A stretch of 64,000 bases of DNA from JAMXLG01 sp963765935 (GTDB taxonomy: Bacteria; Vulcanimicrobiota; Vulcanimicrobiia; Vulcanimicrobiales; Vulcanimicrobiaceae), in contig CAVXXX010000002.1 in the NCBI GenBank assembly GCA_963765935.1, forward strand, positions 310,001 through 374,000, written 5' to 3'. The translations under genes were made by a program, and so were the position numbers. Every line of letters starts with the position of its first letter. Positions within the stretch are counted from its first letter, which is position 1. Of this stretch, positions 57,876 to 64,000 are shown one piece after another. The notes beneath the pieces are model-generated. The model was not told where the DNA came from and did no database searches. It saw nothing but the letters and a program-made list of their open reading frames with translations.

Positions 57876-58916
57876 TTGCTCGTGCTCTCCATTGGCGTCG
57901 ATGCGTGGAACCTTCCGGGCGATCATCGCGGCATCGGGCGATACGTCCGCGAGATCTTGCGTGAGTGGCGCGAGCTTGCCGATCGCGTCACCGTCACGCT
58001 CATCGTCCCCGAGTGGCACACCTGGACGGTCGGCAAACGCTACCTGCCGGAGGTTGATAACGCTCCGTACCGGATCGTGTCGCGGGCGTTGCATCGATTC
58101 GCGAAGCTCGATGTGCTTTGGTTTCCGTGGAATGGGTGCAGCTGGACGAATTTCTCCCAGCCCGCGGTCGCAACGCTTCACGATGCAACGAACTTCGTCA
58201 TCCCGGGCTATGCTCCGGAAACACAGAAGATCTTTCGCGCTGCCGTCGAGCATTGCACGCAGCTCATCACCGTTTCGGAATTTTCGCGCACGGAATTGAT
58301 CCGTGCGCTTCATATTGCGCCGGACCGCATCACGGCAATTCCGAGCGGTGTGCGCCGCGATAACGGCGCGGCCGCGAGCGTGCTCGATACGAGTGCTCTA
58401 CAGCCGTACGTGCTCTTTGTCGGCATGTCGGAGAAGCGCAAGGGCGTAGAGGCACTTTTGCGAGCGATGCGGCGCGTCCAAACACGCTATCCGGAGGTTT
58501 CCCTCGTGCTCGCCGGAGCGCGCGGCGACGCAATCGCAGGAAACGAGCCTATCCGCTTGCGTGAACTCGGATGGATTGATGACGCGACCCTCGCGTCGCT
58601 CTATCGTGATGCCGCGGTCTTTGCCTTTCCATCGCGTTACGAAGGGTTCGGGCTTCCCGCGCTCGAGGCGATGACGCACGGCACGCCGGTCGTCACGACG
58701 GCGAATACCGCAATACCGGAGGCTGCGGGCGGCGCGGCCGTATACGTCCCCGTCGACGACGACGCGGCACTTTCCGAAGCAATACTGCGGATTCTCGATG
58801 ACCCGTCGTTCGCGACCGATCTGCGGCAACGAGGGCTGCGCCGCGCGGCAGAGATGTCCTGGAACAAAACGGCTATCGCGACGCTCGCGGTCCTCGAGAA
58901 AGCAGCAGGCCGATGA
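57876..58916 (+). CDS. GT4-family glycosyltransferase
   Basis: 346 residues, start TTG 57876 or GTG 57882. Family features: 'GIGRYVREILREW' near the N-terminus, 'LITVSEFSRTELI', 'YVLFVGMSEKRKGVEALLRA' at the start of the C-terminal Rossmann domain, and the donor site 'FPSRYEGFGLPALEAMTHGT' with the EX7E motif. It adds a sugar from a nucleotide donor with retention of configuration, probably to a surface polysaccharide or glycolipid. Its stop overlaps the Nudix gene start (ATGA). Confidence 0.9.
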   Translation: MLVLSIGVDAWNLPGDHRGIGRYVREILREWRELADRVTVTLIVPEWHTWTVGKRYLPEVDNAPYRIVSRALHRFAKLDVLWFPWNGCSWTNFSQPAVATLHDATNFVIPGYAPETQKIFRAAVEHCTQLITVSEFSRTELIRALHIAPDRITAIPSGVRRDNGAAASVLDTSALQPYVLFVGMSEKRKGVEALLRAMRRVQTRYPEVSLVLAGARGDAIAGNEPIRLRELGWIDDATLASLYRDAAVFAFPSRYEGFGLPALEAMTHGTPVVTTANTAIPEAAGGAAVYVPVDDDAALSEAILRILDDPSFATDLRQRGLRRAAEMSWNKTAIATLAVLEKAAGR

Positions 58917-59359
58917 CGCGCATTCATCTTGCGAGCGGTCTCGCAATTCAAAACGGCGCGGTGCTACTCGTTGCATCATCGTATGCGTCGCACCAACGGC
59001 CGCTCTGGAATCTTCCCGGCGGCCGTCAGCAGCACGACGAATTGCTGAGCGAAACCGTCGTGCGCGAAGTTCACGAGGAAACCGGACTTACCGCATGCGT
59101 ACTTCGGCTCGCGTATCTCAGCGAAAGTTACGACGGCGACACACACTTTTTGAGCACGATTTTCGAGGTCGAAACGACCGGTACGATCTGCGCGCCGCAG
59201 CCGAACGATCACGTGGTCGAGACGCAATGGTGTGCGCTCGAGGAGCTGCCTTCGCGTTTAGAAGTCGCCGTTGTCCGCGAACCGTTACTCTCGTATCTTC
59301 ACGAGCGCACGCAATACTTCGGCGTGCACGACGCGGGCATTACGATCCGCTGGGACTAG
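58913..59359 (+). CDS. Nudix hydrolase
   Basis: 148 residues. A perfect Nudix box G-x5-E-x7-RE-V-x-EE-x-G-L is at 37-59 ('GRQQHDELLSE' to 'REVHEETGL'). The enzyme splits a nucleoside diphosphate linked to another group using Mg2+; the substrate is unknown. Coupling to the glycosyltransferase gene (4-base overlap) fits a nucleotide-sugar or capped-nucleotide substrate. It converges with the acetyltransferase gene by 4 bases. Confidence 0.92.
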   Translation: MTRIHLASGLAIQNGAVLLVASSYASHQRPLWNLPGGRQQHDELLSETVVREVHEETGLTACVLRLAYLSESYDGDTHFLSTIFEVETTGTICAPQPNDHVVETQWCALEELPSRLEVAVVREPLLSYLHERTQYFGVHDAGITIRWD

Positions 59360-59907
59360 ACAGCTTCGCGTTGCATCCAACGGACGCGTTCGAGGACGAA
59401 GCCGAGGACGTCGACCGGCTTGCCATGGACCGTCGCGCCGTGCGGGAGAACGCCGTCTTCCTCGAATCCGGCGTTTACTAAAACGCGGCGGGACGCAGCA
59501 TTATCCGGAACGCAGTACGCACGAACCTTGCGCATCTGCAGTTGCGCGAATGCTTCGTCGACGATCGCGCGGAGCGCTTCGCTCGCAAGACCGCGGCCGC
59601 GATACTCGCGAACGATGCTATAGCCCACTTCGCCGACCGTTGTGGAACGTTCCGCGACGCGTAACGACGCCCATCCGATTGCATCGGTCACGCCTTCCAA
59701 ATAGAGCATCCATTCGAAGCGTCCCCAACTGCCCGGTACGAGATTGCGCGGGCGCGCAGCGACCATGCGGCGGAACTGCGTTCGGTCTACTTCCGGAAGG
59801 TCTTGATACTCACGTAAATCCGGCTGCTGCAGCACTTTCCAAAGCAAATCGGAGTTATCCGGCGTCACCGGTTCGAGGCGCAATCGTTGCGTCGCTATCG
59901 TTCGCAC
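59356..59907 (-). CDS. GNAT-family N-acetyltransferase (RimJ/RimL type)
   Basis: 183 residues. It starts with the RimL pattern 'TQRLRLEPVTPDNSDLLWK' and has the acetyl-CoA loop 'VREYRGRGLASEALRA' and the C-terminal 'NAASRRVLVNAGFEEDG'. It transfers acetyl from acetyl-CoA to an amine, either a protein N-terminus or a small molecule. It diverges from the DUF3465 gene with 56 bases between and overlaps the Nudix gene end. Confidence 0.9.
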   Translation of the reverse strand: MRTIATQRLRLEPVTPDNSDLLWKVLQQPDLREYQDLPEVDRTQFRRMVAARPRNLVPGSWGRFEWMLYLEGVTDAIGWASLRVAERSTTVGEVGYSIVREYRGRGLASEALRAIVDEAFAQLQMRKVRAYCVPDNAASRRVLVNAGFEEDGVLPHGATVHGKPVDVLGFVLERVRWMQREAV

Positions 59908-59963
59908 GAGCGCTTGTTCTCCTCGCGTGCGTGCGTGATAGGCGTGCGCAGGAGGTGTCGCAC

Positions 59964-60254
59964 ATGACCGATCTGACCGGGACCGTAATGACTCAACCGA
60001 GTTTCTTCTTCGGCACGCATACGAAGTGCGAACACGAGCAGTTTACGCTCGACACGGCGCAAGGGCCGGTGCAAATTATCGACAACGTCGATATTGCGCC
60101 GCGCGTGCCCGTGCGGCCCGGCGATCGCGTCGAAGTGTGCGGAGAAATGGTCCATGATCCCGGCAAACCGCCGATTCTGCACTGGACCCACCACGATCCC
60201 GCTCATAAGCACCCGGACGGCTTCATTCGCTATCAGGGGAAGATGTATGCATAG
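59964..60254 (+). CDS. DUF3465 family protein
   Basis: 96 residues from ATG 59964 with a strong GGAGG site. The C-terminus 'LHWTHHDPAHKHPDGFIRYQ' and the central 'VQIIDNVDIAPRVPVRPGDR' match the DUF3465 pattern that I recall, a small beta-barrel-like domain of unknown function. Known members often carry a signal peptide. A hydrophobic in-frame stretch upstream ('ALVLLAC') looks lipobox-like but lacks a start codon, so I keep the shorter form. The last 32 bases overlap the convergent deacetylase. Confidence 0.7.
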   Translation: MTDLTGTVMTQPSFFFGTHTKCEHEQFTLDTAQGPVQIIDNVDIAPRVPVRPGDRVEVCGEMVHDPGKPPILHWTHHDPAHKHPDGFIRYQGKMYA

Positions 60255-61041
60255 CGTCGCTATGCGTTAAACCGCCGTGCAGAGCGATTAGTTCCGGCAC
60301 GGTGATAAAGCGATACCCCTCGCGCTTGAGCTCCTCCACGATGAGCCGCGTCGCTTCGATATCGTTGCTTCGATCGCAAATGCGCGCTGAAAGGTGCTGC
60401 TGGCGGCAGAGTTGCCCGCGATTGCCGTCGTGAAGCACGATAATCGATCCGTCGTGGACGTACGGAACGATGCGGTTCGCAATAACCTGAGGCGGCGGAT
60501 TATCCCAGTCATGGGCCAGCGGGACGGACCACATGACCGGTGTATACCCCATGCGACGCGCTTGATCGAGCACGATCCAGTCACGCACGCCAAACGGGGG
60601 CCGCATAATCCGCGTGTGAATGTTTGCGGCCCGATAGATCGCCGCGTCCGTTCGCAGCAAGCTCTCGCGAACGTGCGCCGGATCCATGACGATTAAGTGC
60701 TCGTGATTCCATGTGTGGTTGCCGAGCGCGTCACCGTCGCGCACCTCGCGCTGTAGCAATTTTGGATAGGCGGCGGCCGCCCGCCCCACGACGAAGAACG
60801 TTGCGCGGACGTGCTCGCTATCGAGTACATCGAGAATACGGTCGGTGTAAGGCGGATTTGGACCATCGTCGTACGTCAGCGCAACGACGCGCTCGTTCGC
60901 CGGTCCGCTGACCACCGTTTTTCCGAACAGCTGATTCGAGGGGTTCTCTGCAACCTCGTACGCGGAAAAGCCGACGGCCACAAACGCCGCCGCGGCCAAT
61001 GCGCCGCGAAGGGCGAACCGCCGCATTCCCGCTCGAATCAC
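60223..61041 (-). CDS. Polysaccharide deacetylase (NodB/CE4 domain)
   Basis: 272 residues. One N-terminal membrane helix or signal (about 10-30). NodB motif 1 'TYDDGP' is at 56-61 (catalytic Asp and metal Asp) and motif 2 'HTWNH' at 109-113 supplies the zinc His pair. 'RIMRPPFGVRDW' (motif 3) and 'GSIIVLHDGNRG' (motif 5) follow. It should deacetylate an N-acetylated sugar polymer in the envelope, such as peptidoglycan or a chitin-like exopolysaccharide. Its start overlaps the stop of the membrane-anchored gene upstream (ATGA). Confidence 0.9.
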   Translation of the reverse strand: MIRAGMRRFALRGALAAAAFVAVGFSAYEVAENPSNQLFGKTVVSGPANERVVALTYDDGPNPPYTDRILDVLDSEHVRATFFVVGRAAAAYPKLLQREVRDGDALGNHTWNHEHLIVMDPAHVRESLLRTDAAIYRAANIHTRIMRPPFGVRDWIVLDQARRMGYTPVMWSVPLAHDWDNPPPQVIANRIVPYVHDGSIIVLHDGNRGQLCRQQHLSARICDRSNDIEATRLIVEELKREGYRFITVPELIALHGGLTHSDAMHTSSPDSE

Positions 61042-61688
61042 GACTTCAATCCCATCGATGCGCGCGCTTTGGTGATGCGCGCGCGGAATTCATCGGGGCC
61101 GAAGTTGCGGAAATCATCGACGATCGTCTGATAGCGCGGGTCGGCGAGCGCGGTGCTCTTTATCTTCAGCAAATCGCTTGGACTGTTTTTCGAGAGATCG
61201 ATGTTGTACTGACGTCCGGCCGTCGTTGCCCAGTAGTGCGGATCCGTAAACGTAACCGTTCGATTTCCTTGCTTGAAATCGACGACTTGTCTCACGTATA
61301 CGGTGTATGTCGCGGAGGTATCTCCGCGCGGCGGCTGGTTCACGATCTGCCACACGCCGTCCTGATCGAGCTTGCCGTAGAAGAAACTCACGTCGTACAT
61401 CGCAGCCGGCGGAGCCGAAATGCTGATTTCCTTTCCGGCGTACGACCGGATGCGATACGTAAAGGTCGACTTTCCCTCGACGTCTTGCATCCGGTATTCT
61501 TCTTCGACCACCGGCGGTTTATCGTATGCAATCAGCAAACGCGCGTAGATCTCGCTCTTGGCGAGATGAATCTTGGCGACTTGCGCGACACGCCCGGTCT
61601 CACCTCGCCAATAGATGAAGTAGCCGGTGACGGCCATGAAGATCGCAAAGAGGAGAATCGCGAGTGGAACGATCGAGCGATGACGCAT
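61038..61688 (-). CDS. Membrane-anchored hypothetical protein, 216 aa
   Basis: I do not recognise the family. A single N-terminal helix ('IVPLAILLFAIFMAVTGYFIY') anchors an extracytoplasmic domain of alternating strands ('RLLIAYDKPPVVEEEYRM', 'TYTVYVRQVVDFKQGN', 'RTVTFTDPHYWATTAGRQY') and a C-terminal helix. It lies between RNase HI (10 bases) and the deacetylase (4-base overlap), so it is part of a three-gene minus-strand unit and may assist the deacetylase. Confidence 0.7.
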   Translation of the reverse strand: MRHRSIVPLAILLFAIFMAVTGYFIYWRGETGRVAQVAKIHLAKSEIYARLLIAYDKPPVVEEEYRMQDVEGKSTFTYRIRSYAGKEISISAPPAAMYDVSFFYGKLDQDGVWQIVNQPPRGDTSATYTVYVRQVVDFKQGNRTVTFTDPHYWATTAGRQYNIDLSKNSPSDLLKIKSTALADPRYQTIVDDFRNFGPDEFRARITKARASMGLKS

Positions 61689-61697
61689 CCGGCGTGC

Positions 61698-62141
61698 CTA
61701 CGAAGCCGAGGCCGATGCTTCCTGGTCGAGAATGTCATTGACCAGGCGATCCGCAATCGCATTTTGCTTGCGCGGAACGTGTTTGATGTCGACGTGTTCG
61801 AACGACCGCAGCAACGATTTTGCACGCTGATGTAACGGCTGCAAATCCACGTGCTTGACGCGATACTCGCCACGCATTTGCTTTACAACGAGTTCCGAAT
61901 CGAGCCGGACGGCAAGCCGCCGAATACCGCGTTCTTTCGCGCGCTCCAAGCCGATGCATAGCGCGGTCCACTCAGCGACGTTGTTCGTCGCGACGCCGAG
62001 GTAGCGCCCCACCTCGTCCAAGAGCTGCCCATCCGGATCAATCAAAACGGCCCCGCTCGCGGCGGGCCCGGGATTCCCGCGCGAACCACCGTCGGCGAAA
62101 AGGGTTGCCTCGGTAGGCAGGTTGTCGAACAATGTGGCCAT
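61698..62141 (-). CDS. Ribonuclease HI-like protein
   Basis: 147 residues. The RNase H active residues are D17 ('FADGGSRGNPGPAASG'), E57 ('NNVAEWTALCIGL'), D81 ('RLDSELVVKQM') and D131 ('VPRKQNAIADRLVND'). The short type without the basic protrusion, as in archaeal and Gram-positive type proteins, is expected to cut the RNA strand of RNA-DNA hybrids. First gene of the unit leading to the deacetylase; its start is 21 bases from the divergent secreted-protein gene, and the two share a symmetric -10-like element. Confidence 0.9.
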   Translation of the reverse strand: MATLFDNLPTEATLFADGGSRGNPGPAASGAVLIDPDGQLLDEVGRYLGVATNNVAEWTALCIGLERAKERGIRRLAVRLDSELVVKQMRGEYRVKHVDLQPLHQRAKSLLRSFEHVDIKHVPRKQNAIADRLVNDILDQEASASAS

Positions 62142-62149
62142 CCTTAGGG

Positions 62150-62156
62150 TATACTA
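62150..62156. promoter_or_regulatory. Symmetric -10 element shared by divergent genes
   Basis: TATACTA on the plus strand reads TAGTATA on the minus strand, so a TATACT hexamer points right (7 bases before ATG 62163) and TAGTAT points left (9 bases before ATG 62141). Neither gene has a clear -35 or, on the plus side, a Shine-Dalgarno. The 21-base interval suggests leaderless or nearly leaderless starts both ways. Confidence 0.4.
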
Positions 62157-62162
62157 GCTCCC

Positions 62163-62510
62163 ATGCGAAACGTCATCGTGCGCGGGGCCGCCACCGCGCT
62201 TGTCTTAACGGCCATGCTGTTCGCCCCGCTGACGGCGCTAGCGGCGAACACATTCTATGGAATCGTGATTCACGTCTCGACGTCGAACATCAAAGTCCAG
62301 GATCCCAAGACAAAACAGGCGCTTAGCTTTGCACTGGTACCCAAGTTCGACCAGATATTTTCTGCTAACGGGAAGACGACGTATCAGATGAAGGCAGTTA
62401 AGGCCGGCCAATACGTCGGAGTGATCTACGACCAAAAGGCGCTCGGGGTGCGACACGCCGACAAAATTTATCTACTCAATAACGCGAACGAACGCATCGG
62501 AAGCCAGTAA
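62163..62510 (+). CDS. Small secreted protein, DUF5666-like
   Basis: 115 residues. Signal peptide ('ATALVLTAMLFAPLTALAA') followed by a small beta-barrel-like domain: 'TFYGIVIHVSTSNIKVQDP', 'ALSFALVPKF', 'GQYVGVIYDQKAL', 'DKIYLLN'. The pattern of a short exported OB-like domain reminds me of DUF5666 proteins; the match is tentative. It would be periplasmic or surface-exposed. The unit ends at a strong hairpin terminator. Confidence 0.7.
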   Translation: MRNVIVRGAATALVLTAMLFAPLTALAANTFYGIVIHVSTSNIKVQDPKTKQALSFALVPKFDQIFSANGKTTYQMKAVKAGQYVGVIYDQKALGVRHADKIYLLNNANERIGSQ

Positions 62511-62515
62511 ATCCC

Positions 62516-62545
62516 AAGCGGCGCCCAAAGGGCGCCGCTTCTTCT
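62516..62545. terminator. Rho-independent terminator between convergent genes
   Basis: AAGCGGCGCCC (62516-62526) pairs perfectly with GGGCGCCGCTT (62530-62540) over a 3-base loop and is followed by CTTCTC. It lies 5 bases after the secreted-protein stop and 30 bases from the convergent propeller gene stop. Confidence 0.8.
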
Positions 62546-62569
62546 CACGTTGCTTCGCGGTAAGCGTGG

Positions 62570-64000
62570 TTACTTGGCCCGCGCCATCAATTGACGCAGG
62601 CGCTCTTCTCCGGCCGATGCCTCCTTTTGCAGCTGTTCGAAGACGGCATATTGCGCAGGCGTCGGTTTTTCGTAGGCGAGTTCGACATCGCCCGCGAGAT
62701 ATGCAAGATGGCTACGCAGATGCGTCTCGTGCAGCAGCGGTGCTTCGCTTGAGTTCATTTGCGTCTGGACCAGCGTATTGATCTCCGCATCAAGCGCTGC
62801 AGCGGCTTTCGGATTTGTCGAACGTGTCCGGTCGCGCGTTGCCATCGCTTCGTTGATGGTTCGATCCAACGCATCGAGCGTCGCATGGATCTTCATCCCG
62901 AGATCGAGTCGTGCCGCGAGATCGGCCGCGGCGGTGTGGATGCCGGGATCCAATCCAACGTCGAACGATTGCGATTGCTTCGTGCCGCCGTAATCGAGCG
63001 TCACGGTATATCGTCCCGGGACGATCGTAGGCCCCCAGGTTTCGTCTTCCAATCCACCCGCCGCGACCGGAACTTGAAAGCCCGTCACTTCGGTGGCGCT
63101 GCTATAGCGCATATCCCACTGGAAGCGATTCATTCCGGGCTCTGCTGACGTTAACTCATCTTGCGCCCGCGCGCGAACTTGCGACGGCGTGAGCTGATCG
63201 ATTTCGACCGGTGTGAGTTTTCGCTCGTTGCGTTTACGATGCAACGTGAAGCTACGAACGACGTTCCCGGCAGAGTCGCTAAAGGTCAGCGAGACCGGCG
63301 TACCGCCGTCATAGTTTTCGGGAAGATCGAAGAAGACGGTTGCACCGTACGGCGCGTTTTCACCCACGCGATCGCGTGCAAACGGATTGCTTCCGTATGC
63401 GTGCGTCAACCACGCCGATTGTGGTGCGTAGACATGCGCTGCACCGCCCGGCGTCGATCCCGCTTGTTCCAACAGCGCGAGGTTGTCGAGAATCCAGAAC
63501 GCGCGGCCGTGCGTAGCAATGACGATCTCGCCTTCGCGCGTTGAGATTTGCAGATCGCGAATTTGGACGCGCGGCAGATTGAGCTGCAGGGACTGCCACC
63601 GCGCACCGCCGTCGTAGCTCACGTATACCGTGTTTTTCGTACCGGCGAAGAGCAAGTTGGCATCCTTGGGATCCTGACGTACGACAAAGACGTACTCATC
63701 TTGCGGAATGCCTTGAGCGATCGCATCCCAGTGCGCGCCGTAGTCGTGCGTCACATAGATATACGGATGGAAATCGTCCCACATATATCGCGACGCGGTC
63801 AGATACGCCGTTCCTTTATCGGTGTGCGACGCTTCGATCGACGTAATCTCGCACCACTGCGGCAGTGCGGGCGGCGTTACGGCCTTCCAACTCGCGCCGT
63901 TATCGCTGGATACATGCACGAGACCATCTGCAGATCCGGCCCAGATGATCGCATTATCGATCGGCGATACCGCAAGCGCCGAAATATCGGGAAACACTTC
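62570..64000 (-). CDS. Sortilin/VPS10-like BNR beta-propeller protein (5' end outside window)
   Basis: The frame is open to the right edge, so only the C-terminal 475 or so residues are seen. Asp-box repeats ('SSDNGASWKAV', 'THDYGAHWDAI', 'SYDGGARWQSL') are followed by 'EIVIATHGRAFWILDN', a beta domain and a helical tail. The order and the C-terminal 'MNRFQWDMRY' and 'GRYTVTLDYGG' motifs parallel those of the protein at 8511-11621 ('FNRFTWDLTG', 'GAYTVRLHVDG'), so they are paralogues. It is probably secreted; no catalytic residues can be assigned. Confidence 0.85.
   Translation of the reverse strand, partial: EVFPDISALAVSPIDNAIIWAGSADGLVHVSSDNGASWKAVTPPALPQWCEITSIEASHTDKGTAYLTASRYMWDDFHPYIYVTHDYGAHWDAIAQGIPQDEYVFVVRQDPKDANLLFAGTKNTVYVSYDGGARWQSLQLNLPRVQIRDLQISTREGEIVIATHGRAFWILDNLALLEQAGSTPGGAAHVYAPQSAWLTHAYGSNPFARDRVGENAPYGATVFFDLPENYDGGTPVSLTFSDSAGNVVRSFTLHRKRNERKLTPVEIDQLTPSQVRARAQDELTSAEPGMNRFQWDMRYSSATEVTGFQVPVAAGGLEDETWGPTIVPGRYTVTLDYGGTKQSQSFDVGLDPGIHTAAADLAARLDLGMKIHATLDALDRTINEAMATRDRTRSTNPKAAAALDAEINTLVQTQMNSSEAPLLHETHLRSHLAYLAGDVELAYEKPTPAQYAVFEQLQKEASAGEERLRQLMARAK

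Noticed and set aside
59880..59963. Lipoprotein-like extension of the DUF3465 protein ('ALVLLAC')
   Set aside because: There is no ATG, GTG or TTG in a suitable place. The stretch overlaps the start of the divergent acetyltransferase, and a strong GGAGG site supports ATG 59964.

Overview
The window is a GC-rich (roughly 60% by eye) bacterial chromosome segment with dense coding, many ATGA/GTGA overlaps and no rRNA, tRNA, transposase or CRISPR array that I could see. Three TonB-dependent receptors and other outer-membrane barrels show a diderm envelope. GC-rich diderm content, non-proteobacterial-looking RpoB/RpoC, many MalT-type STAND regulators and two secreted sortilin-like beta-propeller proteins would fit an uncultivated lineage such as Eremiobacterota (WPS-2). 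That assignment is a guess from gene style and was not tested by phylogeny.

Layout. 1-3.7 kb (minus): a response regulator, histidine kinase and TonB receptor run as one unit, and the receptor leaves the window. 3.8-5.5 kb: an unknown gene, then an HD-GYP phosphodiesterase preceded by a tiny hydrophobic peptide ORF. 5.5-15 kb (minus): a tight five-gene operon (STAND-BTAD regulator, amidase-like protein, sortilin-like propeller, ABM-domain protein, STAND-LuxR regulator). It is separated from a divergent LuxR-type gene by four heptamer direct repeats at exactly 11-bp spacing. 16-19 kb: a fatty-acid desaturase, then a Xre/RES toxin-antitoxin pair joined to a DNA glycosylase, with palindromic operators inside the promoter. 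19.2-24.3 kb: a tiny peptide ORF, a TPR protein and an EAL phosphodiesterase; a DEAD-box RNA helicase; a decayed glycosylase copy; a small secreted protein. 24.3-43 kb: rpoC and rpoB lie on the same strand but about 11 kb apart, each with its own promoter. Between them sit two TonB receptors, a chemoreceptor, a MASE1-GGDEF-EAL protein and small envelope proteins. 43-51.7 kb (plus): an SNF2 helicase, a Cas4/RecB-like nuclease-helicase and a penicillin acylase family hydrolase. 51.7-64 kb: an enoyl-reductase-like MDR protein, an outer-membrane barrel, an AtoE-like transporter, a DHA2 exporter, two glycosyltransferases, a Nudix hydrolase, GNAT, DUF3465, polysaccharide deacetylase, an RNase HI-like protein and a second sortilin-like protein that leaves the window.

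Functional themes. (1) Signalling: three c-di-GMP phosphodiesterase-type proteins and no clearly intact cyclase, two large STAND regulators, one two-component system and one chemoreceptor. (2) Envelope: TonB receptors, sortilin-like propellers, amidase, deacetylase and glycosyltransferases. (3) Genome maintenance: SNF2 and nuclease-helicase proteins, Fpg, RNase HI. The most unusual points are the split rpoB/rpoC arrangement with an acidic RpoB tail, the 11-bp repeat array beside a BTAD regulator, a palindrome TGCCA-N6-TGGCA found at three gene starts, and two short hydrophobic peptide ORFs placed directly before c-di-GMP phosphodiesterase genes. All coordinates were read by eye and no database search was run.
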